From: Paenibacillus ehimensis NBRC 15659
GTDB taxonomy: Bacteria > Bacillota > Bacilli > Paenibacillales > NBRC-103111
Reading direction: 5' to 3'
NCBI RefSeq assembly: GCF_004000785.1
Contig: NZ_BILX01000052.1
Location: forward strand, 1-46,233
Length of the DNA: 46,233 nucleotides
This document shows positions 23,996-33,304 of the stretch, piece by piece. A program made the translations under genes and the position numbers. How positions within the stretch are numbered: position 1 is the first letter of the stretch; every line of letters starts with the position of its first letter. The notes under the pieces were generated by a model. It ran no database searches, was not told where the DNA came from, and was given only the letters and a program-made list of their open reading frames with translations.

Positions 23996-24128
23996 CCTCC
24001 AGACGCTCTATTTTCCGTTCTGACGGCTTGGGGGTATAAAACTACTCACCAAGCCGGACAGGGGCGTTATCACGCGTTATAACGCGGTTTCCGAACGTGC
24101 TGGAAGGTTGAAGGGAGTGAGCGCTGCA
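23996..24128. promoter_or_regulatory. Central intergenic region with dyads (gyrase-site candidate)
   Basis: The only sizeable non-coding gap in the late operon, 133 bases. It holds CGGCTTGG...CCAAGCCG (24024-24031 and 24049-24056), a perfect 8-bp stem without a T run, and a perfect 14-bp palindrome CGCGTTATAACGCG (24073-24086). It lies at 50.9 per cent of the prophage length, the place where Mu has its strong gyrase site. It could alternatively be a transcription or RNA processing signal. Confidence 0.5.
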
Positions 24129-24557
24129 ATGTATTGCACAATCGACGATCTGCTCGGCCAGATCGACAAGTCCAAACTGATCGAACTGACGAACGACCGG
24201 GAAAACCCAGCGGTCGATGAAAACGGTCAGGAAATCATTCATGAGGGTAACGCGAACAGCGCGATCGACGCGGCGACGGCGGTTGTGAATACGTACATCG
24301 CGATGCGCTATCCCGTTCCCCTCTCCCCTGTGCCGAAGATCGTGAACAAGCTGACGGCGGACATCGCGATCTACAACCTGTTCACCCGCCACTACAACGA
24401 TGAGGACAACGTGTTTACGCGCCGGTATCGGGACGCGATCAAGCTGCTGGAGAAGATCGCGGCGGATGAGGTCAAGCTCTCGGCGAACGAAAGCGCCATT
24501 CGCGCCTACGCCCGGCCCAAGGTGTACGGCGAGGATTTTCGGAGGATGTACGACTGA
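24129..24557 (+). CDS. DUF1320 head-tail connector (Mu gp36-like)
   Basis: 142 residues from the ATG at 24129 (GGGAGTGAG upstream). MYCTIDDLLGQIDKSKLIELTND and AATAVVNTYIAMRYPVPLSPVPKIVNKLTADIAIYNLFTRH are typical of DUF1320 proteins, the gp36 family of Mu-like phages and related to head-completion proteins. It probably forms a ring under the portal. It overlaps the next gene by one base. Confidence 0.88.
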   Translation: MYCTIDDLLGQIDKSKLIELTNDRENPAVDENGQEIIHEGNANSAIDAATAVVNTYIAMRYPVPLSPVPKIVNKLTADIAIYNLFTRHYNDEDNVFTRRYRDAIKLLEKIAADEVKLSANESAIRAYARPKVYGEDFRRMYD

Positions 24558-25096
24558 TGGCCGCCGAAGGCGTCCGCGTCGAAGGCGACTGGTCCCGGCT
24601 ATTTGAGACGCTCCGCGACCTCAACCTTTCCAAAAGCGAGCTGCGGATGCTGAACGCGCAAATCGCGCAGATTGTCGCCGAAGGCTCAAAGGAACGGTTC
24701 GAGACGGAGCGATCCCCGGAAGGCGAGCCCTGGGAACCGCTCTCCCCCGCCACGCTCATCGCCCGCGCTAGGCGCAGGACCAGACGAAAGGACGGTTCCA
24801 GCGGATACCGGACGAAACGCGGCAAGGTATCGAAGCGAGCCGAGCGGATCGTCGCAAACGGCAAGCCGCTGAAGGATACCGGACGGCTGATGCGCTCGAT
24901 CGCCACGAAGGCGACCAGCGAAGGCGCGGCGATCGGCACGAACCTCGTGCAAGCGGCGATCCAGCAGCTCGGCGGCAAGGCCGGGCGCGGGAAAAAGGTC
25001 GAAATTCCGGCCCGTCCCTTCCTCGGTGTTTCCAGTAGCGAAGAAGCCGACATTATGGAACTCATCCAGGAGTTCATTCGGGAGCGTGTCCAATGA
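24557..25096 (+). CDS. Virion morphogenesis/tail completion protein (Mu G-like)
   Basis: 179 residues. The pattern NAQIAQIVAEGSKERFETERSPEGEPWEPLSPATLIARARRR...LKDTGRLMRSIATKATSEGAAIGTNLVQAAIQQLGGKAGRGKKVEIPARPFLGVS is characteristic of the phage virion morphogenesis family that includes Mu gpG and P2 gpS. It acts when finished heads and tails join. It overlaps its neighbours at both ends. Confidence 0.9.
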   Translation: MAAEGVRVEGDWSRLFETLRDLNLSKSELRMLNAQIAQIVAEGSKERFETERSPEGEPWEPLSPATLIARARRRTRRKDGSSGYRTKRGKVSKRAERIVANGKPLKDTGRLMRSIATKATSEGAAIGTNLVQAAIQQLGGKAGRGKKVEIPARPFLGVSSSEEADIMELIQEFIRERVQ

Positions 25097-25584
25097 TTCA
25101 CACGGCAAAAAATCTCATCGAAACGATCTTGCGGACCGGCGGCATCAAGCAGACATTCCGGGACGAGGACGCCTTCGACCGGGTGCGGACTTCCCCTTCG
25201 GCGATCATCCTGACCGCCCGCGAGAAGCTGGAACCCGACCACCGGAAGGCGGCCAAGTTCGAGAGCGCCAGTCGCCGCTATCTCCGAACGAAGCGGTTTC
25301 GGCGGATCACGCCGATCGAGGTCACGATCTTCGACCGCGACGAGGAAAAAGTCGATGACTGGATTCGGCTGCTGCTTGCCGAGCTGCCGGACGGGATCGA
25401 CGACGGCCAGGGCAACTATACGCCGCTTAGGCCGAAGGAAATCGAATGGATTCCCGACCAAAAGGACCGCGCGGCGGCCACGGTGTTCATTGAATTTGAA
25501 TGGGGCATCTACACCGACCGCGAGCTCGGCAAGATCGAGCAGGTTCAGGTCAACAACATTACGGTGGAGGAGACAAGCCCATGA
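25093..25584 (+). CDS. Probable tail terminator protein (gp37 position)
   Basis: 163 residues, ATGA overlap with the G-like gene. An alpha-beta protein with RRYLRTKRFRRITPIEVTIFDRDEEKVDDWIRLLLAELPDGID and DRAAATVFIEFEWGIYTDRELGKIEQV; the fold expected for tail terminators and the place of Mu gp37 (DUF1834). I cannot confirm the family by eye. It would cap the tail tube after assembly. Confidence 0.75.
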   Translation: MIHTAKNLIETILRTGGIKQTFRDEDAFDRVRTSPSAIILTAREKLEPDHRKAAKFESASRRYLRTKRFRRITPIEVTIFDRDEEKVDDWIRLLLAELPDGIDDGQGNYTPLRPKEIEWIPDQKDRAAATVFIEFEWGIYTDRELGKIEQVQVNNITVEETSP

Positions 25585-25802
25585 GTGAAAAAACGAAACC
25601 GGCCTCCGACCCGAAACCGGCAGCGGAGCAAAAGCCGATCGAAGCGTGGCGGGATGCCCTGGGCACCAGCAAGACGCTGTTCGTCGGACTCCTCGCCGCC
25701 AACGGCTGGGCGGAAGGCTATGAATGCACGCAAAAAGAGTATGAAAAGGCCGTCGAGAGCTTCTTGAAGAAGCCGGTGCGGCCCGCTAAGAAAGGACGGT
25801 GA
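25581..25802 (+). CDS. Small protein upstream of the tail sheath
   Basis: 73 residues, ATGA overlap with the gene before. A Lys/Pro-rich N-terminus leads to a compact segment (IEAWRDALGTSKTLFVGLLAANGWAEGYECTQKEYEKAVESFLKKPV). Short proteins of this kind (Mu gp38 position) commonly precede the sheath gene. Function unknown. Confidence 0.75.
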   Translation: MSEKTKPASDPKPAAEQKPIEAWRDALGTSKTLFVGLLAANGWAEGYECTQKEYEKAVESFLKKPVRPAKKGR

Positions 25803-25807
25803 ACGGG

Positions 25808-27214
25808 ATGCCGACAGGACTTCCTGACGCGAAAGTCGTCATCCAGGACGGCGGCCTCGGCGCATCGAGCGACGCGGCTGGCGGCGTCCATCTCAAAATC
25901 GGCGTTTGCACGAAAGGCACGCCGAACCAGATTTACCGGGTTTCCGACCCGAGCAAGATCGCATCCACATTCGGCACCGGCGAGCTCGTCCGTGCGCTGA
26001 TGGATTCCATGCAGCTCGGCGCTCGCGACATCATCGTCGTTCCGGCGGCGGCCAGCGTCCCCGGCACGATCGGCGATGTGGCGCATACCGGCACCGGCGG
26101 CAGAGTGCTGGAAGTAACCGGCACGCCGAACAACCGATACGACGTGATCGTGAAAATCACCAAGTCGGGCGGGGTCAACGAAGCGCAATATCAGCTTTCG
26201 CTGGACGGCAGCACGTTCGGGCCGGTTCGGACGATTCCGACAACCGGCACGATCAACTTGCAAGAGGCCGGGCTGACGCTGAATTTTACGTCGCCGACGC
26301 CTCCCGACACGGACAACTTTGTCGAGGGCGACGAGTACCGGTTCGAGACGACCGCGCCGCAAATGAGCAACGCCGATTTTCTGGCCGCGATGAACGTGGT
26401 CAAGAACAACTTGCTGGATTATGAGTTCATCCACGTTGTCGGCGAAAGCGACAGCTCTTTGTGGGCGATGTGCGCATCGGACGCGGAGACGCTGGAAGAA
26501 AGCCACAAGCCGATTCACTTCATCTGTGAAGCGAAGCGCCCGGCGGAGGCTGAAACGATCGACCAATGGGTGCAAGACCTGCTCACGGCCCGCCAGAGTT
26601 TCGTCAGCGACCGTGTGTCCGTTGTCGCCCCGCTCGTTCGGGTGGCGGCGCTGGACGGCAGCGTCCGCTGGACGAATCTCGCCGGAGTGTACGCCGGGAT
26701 TCTCGCCCGCGCCCGCGTCAGCGAATCGCCGGGCAAGGTGATGAGCTTCCCGCTCTCGAATGTCACGGCGCTTATGGAAGGCATGGACAACAGCCACATC
26801 CAGGCACTTGACGAGGCCGGATACATCACCGCCCGCACGTTCGAGGGGCTGCCCGGCTTTTATATCACAAATGGCCGGATGATGGCACCTGCCGGTTCCG
26901 ACTTCGAGTTCGTCGAAGTGCGCCGGACCGTGGACAAAGCCGCAAGGCTCGTCCGCCAGGCCAGCGTCCGGTTCGTGCAGAGCGAAGCGGACGAAGACGG
27001 CCTGGACAACCTGATCGCCAATCTCGCCGCGCCGCTCAACGGTCAAATGATGTCCGCGACAGCGCCGGAGATCAGCGATTTTACCCTTTCTATCCCGGAA
27101 GGGCAGGACATTTTCTCGACGCGCAGCCTGGAAGTCGATCTGGCCGTCGTGCCGATCCCGATCATGAAGTGGATCACGGTTCGGCTGAAGCTGCAAAACC
27201 CGAATCTAAGCTAA
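25808..27214 (+). CDS. Contractile tail sheath protein (DUF2586-like)
   Basis: 468 residues from the ATG at 25808. The N-terminal part (PDAKVVIQDGGLGASSDAAGGVHLKIGVCTKGTPNQIYRVSDPSKIASTFGTGELVRALMDSMQLGARDIIVVPAAAS) and the C-terminal conserved sheath domain (NLIANLAAPLNGQMMSATAPEISDFTLSIPEGQDIFSTRSLEVDLAVVPIPIMKWITVRLKLQNP) match the DUF2586 sheath family. It proves a myovirus-type tail. An in-frame GTG three codons upstream is possible. Confidence 0.9.
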   Translation: MPTGLPDAKVVIQDGGLGASSDAAGGVHLKIGVCTKGTPNQIYRVSDPSKIASTFGTGELVRALMDSMQLGARDIIVVPAAASVPGTIGDVAHTGTGGRVLEVTGTPNNRYDVIVKITKSGGVNEAQYQLSLDGSTFGPVRTIPTTGTINLQEAGLTLNFTSPTPPDTDNFVEGDEYRFETTAPQMSNADFLAAMNVVKNNLLDYEFIHVVGESDSSLWAMCASDAETLEESHKPIHFICEAKRPAEAETIDQWVQDLLTARQSFVSDRVSVVAPLVRVAALDGSVRWTNLAGVYAGILARARVSESPGKVMSFPLSNVTALMEGMDNSHIQALDEAGYITARTFEGLPGFYITNGRMMAPAGSDFEFVEVRRTVDKAARLVRQASVRFVQSEADEDGLDNLIANLAAPLNGQMMSATAPEISDFTLSIPEGQDIFSTRSLEVDLAVVPIPIMKWITVRLKLQNPNLS

Positions 27215-27227
27215 AGGAGGAAGCTGC

Positions 27228-27659
27228 ATGATTAACGGCAAGGTGTACGATTGGGAATCGATTACCATCGGCCTGCCATACGGCGTGGCGATCGCCGTCT
27301 CCGGCATCGATTACGACGACGAGCTGTCCGCCGAGCTGGCGTATGGCAAAGGCGCGGCTCCGCTCGGTTACGGCAATGGCAACTACACGGCCAGCGCGAA
27401 GATCACTCTGCTGCGCGACGAGTTCAACAAGCTGCTGGATTACGCCCGCAGTCAAAGAAAGCCGCTGTACCGGCTGCCGCTCTTCCCGATCACCGTTTCA
27501 TATGCCAACGACGGCGAGCGCACGCGGACAGACGAAATCCGGGGCTGTAAGTTCACGAAAACGTCTCACAAAGGGGCGCAGGGCGACACGAAGCTCGAAG
27601 TCGAGCTTGAAATCCTTGTGACCGGTCAAATCATCCGCGACGGTGTTCGCGCTATTTAG
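27228..27659 (+). CDS. Tail tube protein
   Basis: 143 residues after the sheath gene, AAAGGAGGAAGC upstream. The beta-rich sequence (INGKVYDWESITIGLPYGVAIAVSGIDYDDELSAELAYGKGAAPLGYGNGNYTASAKITLLRDEF...FPITVSYANDGE) and its position identify it as the inner tube, similar to the XkdM/Mu M group. Hexameric rings of it form the DNA channel of the tail. Confidence 0.88.
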   Translation: MINGKVYDWESITIGLPYGVAIAVSGIDYDDELSAELAYGKGAAPLGYGNGNYTASAKITLLRDEFNKLLDYARSQRKPLYRLPLFPITVSYANDGERTRTDEIRGCKFTKTSHKGAQGDTKLEVELEILVTGQIIRDGVRAI

Positions 27660-27671
27660 GAGGACTAGCCG

Positions 27672-27878
27672 ATGAACCCGCAGATCGAAAACAACTTTAA
27701 GTATCACAGCCCGAAGCCGGGACAGCCGGAGAAGTACACGACCATCCGCGAGAAGGCGAAAGAACTGGCCGTACTGATCGACGAAACGACACCCAAGTCG
27801 CGGGAGCAATCGCTCGCACTCACGAAGCTCGAAGAAGCGGTCATGTGGGCAAACGCCTCTATCGCGCGAAATGAATAG
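27672..27878 (+). CDS. Acb2/Tad1-domain anti-defence protein (cyclic nucleotide sponge)
   Basis: 68 residues; GGAGGACTAGCC upstream. The pattern NFKYHSPKPGQPEKYTTIREKAKELAVLIDETTPKSREQSLALTKLEEAVMWANASIARNE is, as I recall it, the small phage family now called Acb2/Tad1 (formerly a DUF). Acb2 proteins bind and sequester the cyclic nucleotides that activate CBASS immunity, and Tad1 relatives sequester the Thoeris signal. Tyr11 and Arg26 lie where I remember ligand-contacting Tyr and Lys in Acb2. It is not structural, although it lies between tube and chaperone genes. Which signal it binds cannot be read from the sequence. Confidence 0.8.
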   Translation: MNPQIENNFKYHSPKPGQPEKYTTIREKAKELAVLIDETTPKSREQSLALTKLEEAVMWANASIARNE

Positions 27879-27892
27879 GAGGAATCTTTTCT

Positions 27893-28237
27893 ATGAGCAA
27901 AGCCAAAGCAGCGGTCAACACCGAAGAGCTGAAGCAGAAATACGGGCGCGTGTATGAAATCCGCATCGAAGGTCTGGAATACGAAAACGGTGACGAGGCC
28001 GAGTTCGTCTTCTACTTCACTCGCCCGAAGTCGAGCGACATTTCCCGGTTTACGAAGGAACTCAACTCGAAGCCGGACATGGCGATGAAAAATCTCACGT
28101 TCTCCTGCATCGTGCCCGAGCAGGAAGAAGAGCTGCGCCAAGCAGCCGACGAGTTTCCGGGGCTGCCGTTTAACACGGCCAGCCGCCTGATGGAGCTTGT
28201 CGGGGCAAGCGCGGCCACCAGCTTAAAAAAGTTATAG
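27893..28237 (+). CDS. Tail assembly chaperone, upstream part (G-like)
   Basis: 114 residues; AGGAGGAATC upstream. A small acidic protein between tube and tape measure, the standard site of tail assembly chaperones (EIRIEGLEYENGDEAEFVFYFTRPKSSDISRFTKELNSKPDMAMKNLTFSCIVPEQEEELRQAADEFPGLPFNTASRLMELVG). It ends just after a slippery A-AAA-AAG, where a -1 shift would extend it into the next frame to about 187 residues. It binds the tape measure during tail length determination. Confidence 0.88.
   Translation: MSKAKAAVNTEELKQKYGRVYEIRIEGLEYENGDEAEFVFYFTRPKSSDISRFTKELNSKPDMAMKNLTFSCIVPEQEEELRQAADEFPGLPFNTASRLMELVGASAATSLKKL
28225..28231 (+). other. Slippery heptamer for -1 ribosomal frameshift
   Basis: A-AAA-AAG in the reading phase X-XXY-YYZ, two codons before the stop of the first chaperone gene. 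A -1 slip leads through GTT ATA GAA GCG into the frame of 28243-28455. A short inverted repeat, GAGGAA/TTCCTC, lies about 26 bases downstream and may or may not contribute. Confidence 0.85.
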
Positions 28238-28455
28238 AAGCGGTGTCCGTCCGTTTTGAGGAAATCGATCAGAACTTCCTCGAAGCCGGGCACCTGCTGA
28301 TCCGCAAATATTTCCCGGAAGCGCCCGACAATCTGGAGCTGGAAGAGTTCTCCGAATACTACGCAAAGGCGTTATGGTATGAGGACCGGGAAATCAAGAT
28401 TCATGCCGCTGCGATCGCGATGGCGTTCGGCGGCGACAAGAACGGCAAGAAATGA
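28231..28455 (+). CDS. Tail assembly chaperone, frameshift extension (T-like)
   Basis: The frame adds 74 residues (VIEAVSVRFEEIDQNFLEAGHLLIRKYFPEAPDNLELEEFSEYYAKALWYEDREIKIHAAAIAMAFGGDKNGKK) to the first chaperone after a -1 shift. A GTG at 28243 is in frame, but it has no ribosome binding site, so translation by frameshift is more likely than independent initiation. This is the G-GT arrangement of lambda, also known in Mu-like and other tailed phages. Confidence 0.85.
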   Translation, partial: VIEAVSVRFEEIDQNFLEAGHLLIRKYFPEAPDNLELEEFSEYYAKALWYEDREIKIHAAAIAMAFGGDKNGKK

Positions 28456-28478
28456 CGGCGCGAAAGGAGGCGTAACGG

Positions 28479-31400
28479 ATGGGTAGTTTAAGCTCGCTAT
28501 TCAAGCTGTCGGTCATCATGTCTATGGTCGATCGCGTCACACCGGAAGCCATGAAGGCCGGTCGGTCGATGACCGAATTGCAGGACGACATGGGCAGGCT
28601 GGAACGCTCTTCCGGCGCATTCCTGAAGCGTGCCGGAATGTGGGCTGGTGCGGCGGTGACGGCGATCACCGTTGCGATCGGGTCGATTGGCGGCGCTGCG
28701 GCCTCTATGGCGAATGAGGTTGAACAGGCGACCGGCAGGCTGCAAGCTCAAACGGGCATCACGCGCCAAGCTGCCGAAGAAATGATGAACACGGTCAAAG
28801 ACATCTATGCCAGCGGTCGAGGGGATTCGATCGCTGGCATTAGCGAAGACTTGGCTGTTGTCCGACAGAACTTGTCCAACTTGAGCAAAGAAGCTGCTGG
28901 CGACTTCCTATCCGGCAGCTACGTCATCCGCGACGCATTTAATGCGGAGATCGCCGAGACATCCAAAGTCGTCCGCACGTTGACGGCAAACTTCAAGGAT
29001 TTAAGCGCATCCGATGCGCTCGACCTGATAACGGTCGGCTTCCAGCGAGGGGGCAACTACGCCGACGATCTGCTGGATACGGTCAACGAGTATGCGGTCC
29101 ACTTCGCCGGGCTCGGGATGAGTGCCGAGCAGATGTTTGCGACGCTGATCGCGGGCAGTAAAGAGGGCGCGTTCAACTTGGATAAAGTCGGAGACAGTGT
29201 TAAAGAAGCGTTCATTCGCATGCAAGACTTGTCCCAGACGAGCCTGGACGCCTTCAAAGCCCTTGGGATGAACGGCCAGGAAATGGCAGCTAAAATCGCT
29301 GCTGGTGGCGAGAGTGCGAATCAAGCATTTCAGGCAACACTGCTCGCACTGGGAAATATGGACGATGCGCTGAAGCGCAACCAAATCGGCGTCGCCCTTT
29401 TCGGCACGCAGTGGGAGGACATGGAGGACCGGGTTATTCTCGCGATGCGGGAAGGTCAGAAAGGTCTGGGTGACTTCCGGGGAGCGACTGAACGCGCAGG
29501 CGAAGCTCTATATGACAATGTAAGCAACAAGTTTAGCCGGTTGTGGCGAAGTATCACGGTCGAACTCGCAAACGCTGGAGGTCCGCTGGCTGGAATTTTG
29601 TCCGACATCTTGGATCAGGCGTTGGCTATGATGCCGCAGGTGTCCGCAGCCATTCAGATGGCCTCGAAAGTGGTAGCAAGCGTCCTCTCTTCGATTATGA
29701 GCGCAGGCAAGTCGATCGGCGATTTTTTGGAGCCGATCGCCCCATTCATCGGTGGCATCGTCTCCGCCTTTGCTATTTTCGCCGTTGTGATGGGTACGGC
29801 AAAAGCGGCGGTGCTCGGGTTCAACATCGTGATGCAGGCCATGCGCGTGCTTATGTTGACAAACCCGATCGGCTGGGTTCTGATCTTGATCGGTCTTCTG
29901 ATCGGCGCATTCGTCAAGCTGAACGGCGGCATCGAGGGCACGAAAAAGGTTCTGCTCGGCTGGTTCGACGCCTTGAAAACATTCTGGCAATCCGACGGTA
30001 CGCAAGCCTGGGTCAGCCGGGCGGTGGCCGCCTTACGGCAGTTCGCCGATCAGGCGATGCAGGCATTCGGCTGGATCAGGCAGCAAGTTCTCACGTACTG
30101 GCCGGTCATCCGGGACGCAATCGTCGAAGCCTTCGCCTACATCCAGACGAACGTGCTGCCCGTCGTTACGAACATTTTCCGGGACGTAAGCGGCATGATG
30201 GCGCGGATATGGGAAGTTGCAAGGCCGATCCTGACGCAGCTGCTGGCAACCGGCGTCAAGGCGTTCCGCGACATCTGGGCGGCGGTGCAGCCGCTGGCCG
30301 TCACACTCGGTCGGCTGTTTCAGACGGTGTTCCCGGTCGTGCTTGCGGCGGTGGCCGCGATTTACCGGGCGGTGACGACATATTTGCCGCCGGTGCTCGC
30401 CTTCGTCGGCGAAATCTTTCTGGCGATTTATCAGGCGGTCGTGCCGATCATCACGAACGTGGTGACAAGCGTCGTCCAGGCGTTCAATGCGGTGCTGACG
30501 TGGGCGATGGCCATCTGGCCGTATGTGCAGCAGATCATCGCGGCGGTGTTCCAGTATATTCAGTTCGTCTGGGCTTGGGTCGGGCCGTTCGTCATGGCGG
30601 CGCTCGAAATCCTGAAGTCCATCATCATCAACGGATTCAACTTCATCGCTGCGACGGTTCAGTTCATCTGGAATACGATCAAGAGCATCATTCAGATCGC
30701 CTGGGCGGTCATCTCCGGCATCATCAAAACGGCGCTGGCGATCTTCACCGGCGACTGGCAAGGAGCCTGGGAAGGCGTGAAGGGCATTCTCGAAGGCGTC
30801 TGGGAAGGCATCAAGACTTTCATCGGTGGCTTCGGATCGTGGCTCTTTGAAAGCGGCAAAGCGATTATCAACACGCTGGTGGACGGCATCAAGTCGGTGG
30901 CGACGGCACCGGTCGAAGCGGTGAAAAACATCTTCGGCAAGGTCCGCGAGCTGTTGCCGTTCTCCGATGCGAAAACAGGCCCCCTCTCCGATCTGACGTA
31001 TTCGGGCTCGAAAATACCGGGCACGATCGCGGAAGGCGTGGACAAGGGCGCGGGTCAACTGCGTGCCGCAGCGTATCGGATGATGGACGGATTGGAGCTC
31101 GAACGCATCTATCCCGTCCGCTTCATGACGGAAACTGTACCGATCGACATACAGGAGCCGGATGTCACGGCGAACTTTACGCAAACGCTAAAAGCTCAAT
31201 TTGCCGACCTGCCGAGCTTGATCATCTCGGGCTTCCGCCGGGGGGCTGAATGGCTGCAAGCGGCAGCTGGTTCGCTTGTATTCGGTATCCAACCGGTTCC
31301 AGTTCCTGCGTTTCCAGGCGGAGGCGGAGCGCTAGAAGGTTTTCCGCCGCCGCCGCCATTTCCGGGCGTGCCCGACCCAGATGATGCGCCGTTCCCGGCG

Positions 31401-31601
31401 GCTCCGTCGCCGGGGATGCGTCCGAGCCGGGTGGACGTGAAGGAAGTGTTCCGCGAAAGCACGACCGTTCGTGAGACAATTCGTGAGAAAAACAGCCAAA
31501 GAGGGCCGACGATCGAACTGCACTATCACGGCGGCAGCGAACGCGAACGCCGCAGTTTCTTCGACGATCTGAAGCGATTTATCGAACAGTACAGGGAGTG
31601 A
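28479..31601 (+). CDS. Tail tape measure protein
   Basis: 1040 residues, the longest gene. The N-terminal 450 residues match the TP901-type tape measure core ([102 protein letters not shown]). Hydrophobic helices at about 400-470 and repeated aromatic segments ([27 protein letters not shown]) follow, and the last 100 residues are Pro-rich and charged. Its length sets the tail length, roughly 1.5 angstrom per residue in known phages, and it is expelled into the cell on infection. Confidence 0.94.
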   Translation: MGSLSSLFKLSVIMSMVDRVTPEAMKAGRSMTELQDDMGRLERSSGAFLKRAGMWAGAAVTAITVAIGSIGGAAASMANEVEQATGRLQAQTGITRQAAEEMMNTVKDIYASGRGDSIAGISEDLAVVRQNLSNLSKEAAGDFLSGSYVIRDAFNAEIAETSKVVRTLTANFKDLSASDALDLITVGFQRGGNYADDLLDTVNEYAVHFAGLGMSAEQMFATLIAGSKEGAFNLDKVGDSVKEAFIRMQDLSQTSLDAFKALGMNGQEMAAKIAAGGESANQAFQATLLALGNMDDALKRNQIGVALFGTQWEDMEDRVILAMREGQKGLGDFRGATERAGEALYDNVSNKFSRLWRSITVELANAGGPLAGILSDILDQALAMMPQVSAAIQMASKVVASVLSSIMSAGKSIGDFLEPIAPFIGGIVSAFAIFAVVMGTAKAAVLGFNIVMQAMRVLMLTNPIGWVLILIGLLIGAFVKLNGGIEGTKKVLLGWFDALKTFWQSDGTQAWVSRAVAALRQFADQAMQAFGWIRQQVLTYWPVIRDAIVEAFAYIQTNVLPVVTNIFRDVSGMMARIWEVARPILTQLLATGVKAFRDIWAAVQPLAVTLGRLFQTVFPVVLAAVAAIYRAVTTYLPPVLAFVGEIFLAIYQAVVPIITNVVTSVVQAFNAVLTWAMAIWPYVQQIIAAVFQYIQFVWAWVGPFVMAALEILKSIIINGFNFIAATVQFIWNTIKSIIQIAWAVISGIIKTALAIFTGDWQGAWEGVKGILEGVWEGIKTFIGGFGSWLFESGKAIINTLVDGIKSVATAPVEAVKNIFGKVRELLPFSDAKTGPLSDLTYSGSKIPGTIAEGVDKGAGQLRAAAYRMMDGLELERIYPVRFMTETVPIDIQEPDVTANFTQTLKAQFADLPSLIISGFRRGAEWLQAAAGSLVFGIQPVPVPAFPGGGGALEGFPPPPPFPGVPDPDDAPFPAAPSPGMRPSRVDVKEVFRESTTVRETIREKNSQRGPTIELHYHGGSERERRSFFDDLKRFIEQYRE

Positions 31602-31605
31602 GCGT

Positions 31606-32262
31606 ATGGATATTCGATTGGAAGATGAACAAATCAAAGTCGGCGACACGCTCCTCCCTGGCGTTTATGATGGCATGGAAATCACGGGCGACATTCGTAC
31701 TGACGAAGAGGAACTCGAAGGCGGCAAAAAGGTTGTTAATTACAGCTACAACCCGGCTACGATCCGGCTCAACCTGAAGCTGCTGAACGACGGCGACGGG
31801 ACGGCGGAAGCAAAGCTCGCCACGATTCAAAAGGTGTTCCGCGCTTCTCCGTCCCAGAAAAAGCCGCAGACGTACAAGTTTGTGTCCAGTCACGCCAAGG
31901 CGCGAGGCATCGGTCAGGTCATGCTGATCCGCCTCCGCAGCCAGGATACGAGCATGAACGACATTATCTCGGTCAGCCTGGAGTTCCAAGCGACCGAATC
32001 GACGACCGTCTCGGTCCAGAAGGTGGCCGCGAACACCGGAGACGGCCAGCAGTACATCGTCAAAAAAGGCGACACGCTGTCGGCTCTTGCCCGGAAGTTC
32101 GGCACGACGGTCGATGCGATCGCGAAGGCGAACAACATCGCCAACGTCAACCTGATCTATATCGGCCAGCGGCTCACGATCCCGGCGGCCAGCAGCAGCC
32201 CGACAAGGCATGCAACTTCGACCGCAGCGGTGGATGACGCCGACGCGCCGAAAGTGAGGTGA
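31606..32262 (+). CDS. LysM baseplate/tail protein (XkdP-like)
   Basis: 218 residues. The N-terminal part resembles the phage tail protein that links tube and hub ([61 protein letters not shown]), and a LysM domain follows at about 147-195 ([45 protein letters not shown]). LysM binds the glycan strand of peptidoglycan, so the baseplate should touch the wall during injection. This combination is typical of PBSX-like baseplates. Confidence 0.88.
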   Translation: MDIRLEDEQIKVGDTLLPGVYDGMEITGDIRTDEEELEGGKKVVNYSYNPATIRLNLKLLNDGDGTAEAKLATIQKVFRASPSQKKPQTYKFVSSHAKARGIGQVMLIRLRSQDTSMNDIISVSLEFQATESTTVSVQKVAANTGDGQQYIVKKGDTLSALARKFGTTVDAIAKANNIANVNLIYIGQRLTIPAASSSPTRHATSTAAVDDADAPKVR

Positions 32263-32266
32263 CGGC

Positions 32267-32998
32267 ATGTTCCAACAAATTCGTATCGGGAACGTGGTCG
32301 TCTCAAGCGGCCTGAAGGAGCTTGATGTGTGGCGGTCGCGCAAAGACCCGGCGGGGTATGCCTCCTTCCTCTTCAAGGACGAAGTGGAGATCGACACGCC
32401 GCAAGGGGCCATCGTCGAAATCGACCTCGGATATGACGAATCGAACGCCGCGAGGGTGTTCACCGGCAACGTCAGCCGCCCGGATCAGGAAAGGATCATC
32501 GCCAAGGACAGCATGACGAAGCTCTTGCAAACGAAGGTCACGCAATCGTTTTTGCAAGCGACGCCGCAGGACATGATCCGATTCGGGCTGAAACTGGCCG
32601 GAATCGAGACGTATTCGATCGCTTCGCAGGCGTTCAGCCCGAAGGATCAGGTCGTCGCGAACTTGAACGTGCACGACATGATCAGGCAGCGCATCAACCC
32701 GTACTGGAACATCGACTTCGCGCCCTACTTCGACGCGAGAGACGTTTTTGTGTGGCAGCCGCTCGCAAGACCCAAAGAGATGTTTTTGTTCCAATACGGA
32801 GAGAACATCCTTGAAATGCTGGCCGACGGCGAGATCGGGATGTTCCGAACGGTGTTCGTTCCGGGCTTGGATCACTCGCAGTACATCACGATCTCGCATC
32901 CTCGGGCCAACGGGATCGCGCTGGTGGAGACGGTGCATCACTTCATCCAGGACGACAAGCTGCGCTCTGAAATCTATTACAAGTTGGAAAGCGAGTGA
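32267..32998 (+). CDS. Baseplate hub protein (P2 D/Mu P-like)
   Basis: 243 residues directly after the LysM protein. FQQIRIGNVVVSSGLKELDVWRSRKDPAGYASFLFKDEVEIDTPQGAIVEIDLGYDESNAARVFTGNVSRPDQERIIAKDSMTKLLQTKVTQSFLQATPQDMIRFGLKLAG follows the hub fold (gpD/gp27 type): beta domains plus a helical insert. It is shorter than the hub of Mu, which suggests loss of peripheral domains. It forms the trimeric centre of the baseplate. Confidence 0.8.
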   Translation: MFQQIRIGNVVVSSGLKELDVWRSRKDPAGYASFLFKDEVEIDTPQGAIVEIDLGYDESNAARVFTGNVSRPDQERIIAKDSMTKLLQTKVTQSFLQATPQDMIRFGLKLAGIETYSIASQAFSPKDQVVANLNVHDMIRQRINPYWNIDFAPYFDARDVFVWQPLARPKEMFLFQYGENILEMLADGEIGMFRTVFVPGLDHSQYITISHPRANGIALVETVHHFIQDDKLRSEIYYKLESE

Positions 32999-33004
32999 TC
33001 ATCC

Positions 33005-33304
33005 ATGCCTGACGAATTGGACACGTTCAAAGAAGCGGTCAAAATCATTATCGAAAAAGAGTTTCCCGAACTTTTAAGCCCGGCACGGCACATGATGCGG
33101 GCGGTCGTGATTGGTGTCAAGCCGACCGCTTGCGATCTTCAGGTGCTGGCGGCAGACGGCTCCCCTCACCCGTCCTTTCCGCCGCTGCCGAACGTACCGG
33201 TGCCGATCGGGACGACCGTCCAGGTCGGAGGCAAGGTTCGCGTCGGTTTTTACTATGCCGACCCTGCCCTGCCCTATATCGACGAGGTATTGAACGATGC
33301 TTGA
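33005..33304 (+). CDS. Baseplate spike/OB-fold protein
   Basis: 99 residues. The segment MRAVVIGVKPTACDLQVLAADGSPHPSFPPLPNVPVPIGTTVQVGGKVRVGFYYADPALPYIDEVL looks like the OB-fold of spike or baseplate assembly proteins (XkdR/DUF2577 or a truncated Mu gp45), without the long beta-helix. A short spike may suit penetration of a Gram-positive envelope. Overlaps the following gene by 8 bases. Confidence 0.75.
   Translation: MPDELDTFKEAVKIIIEKEFPELLSPARHMMRAVVIGVKPTACDLQVLAADGSPHPSFPPLPNVPVPIGTTVQVGGKVRVGFYYADPALPYIDEVLNDA

Noticed and set aside
28243..28455. Independent gene starting at GTG 28243
   Set aside because: No ribosome binding site; the in-phase slippery heptamer explains translation better.
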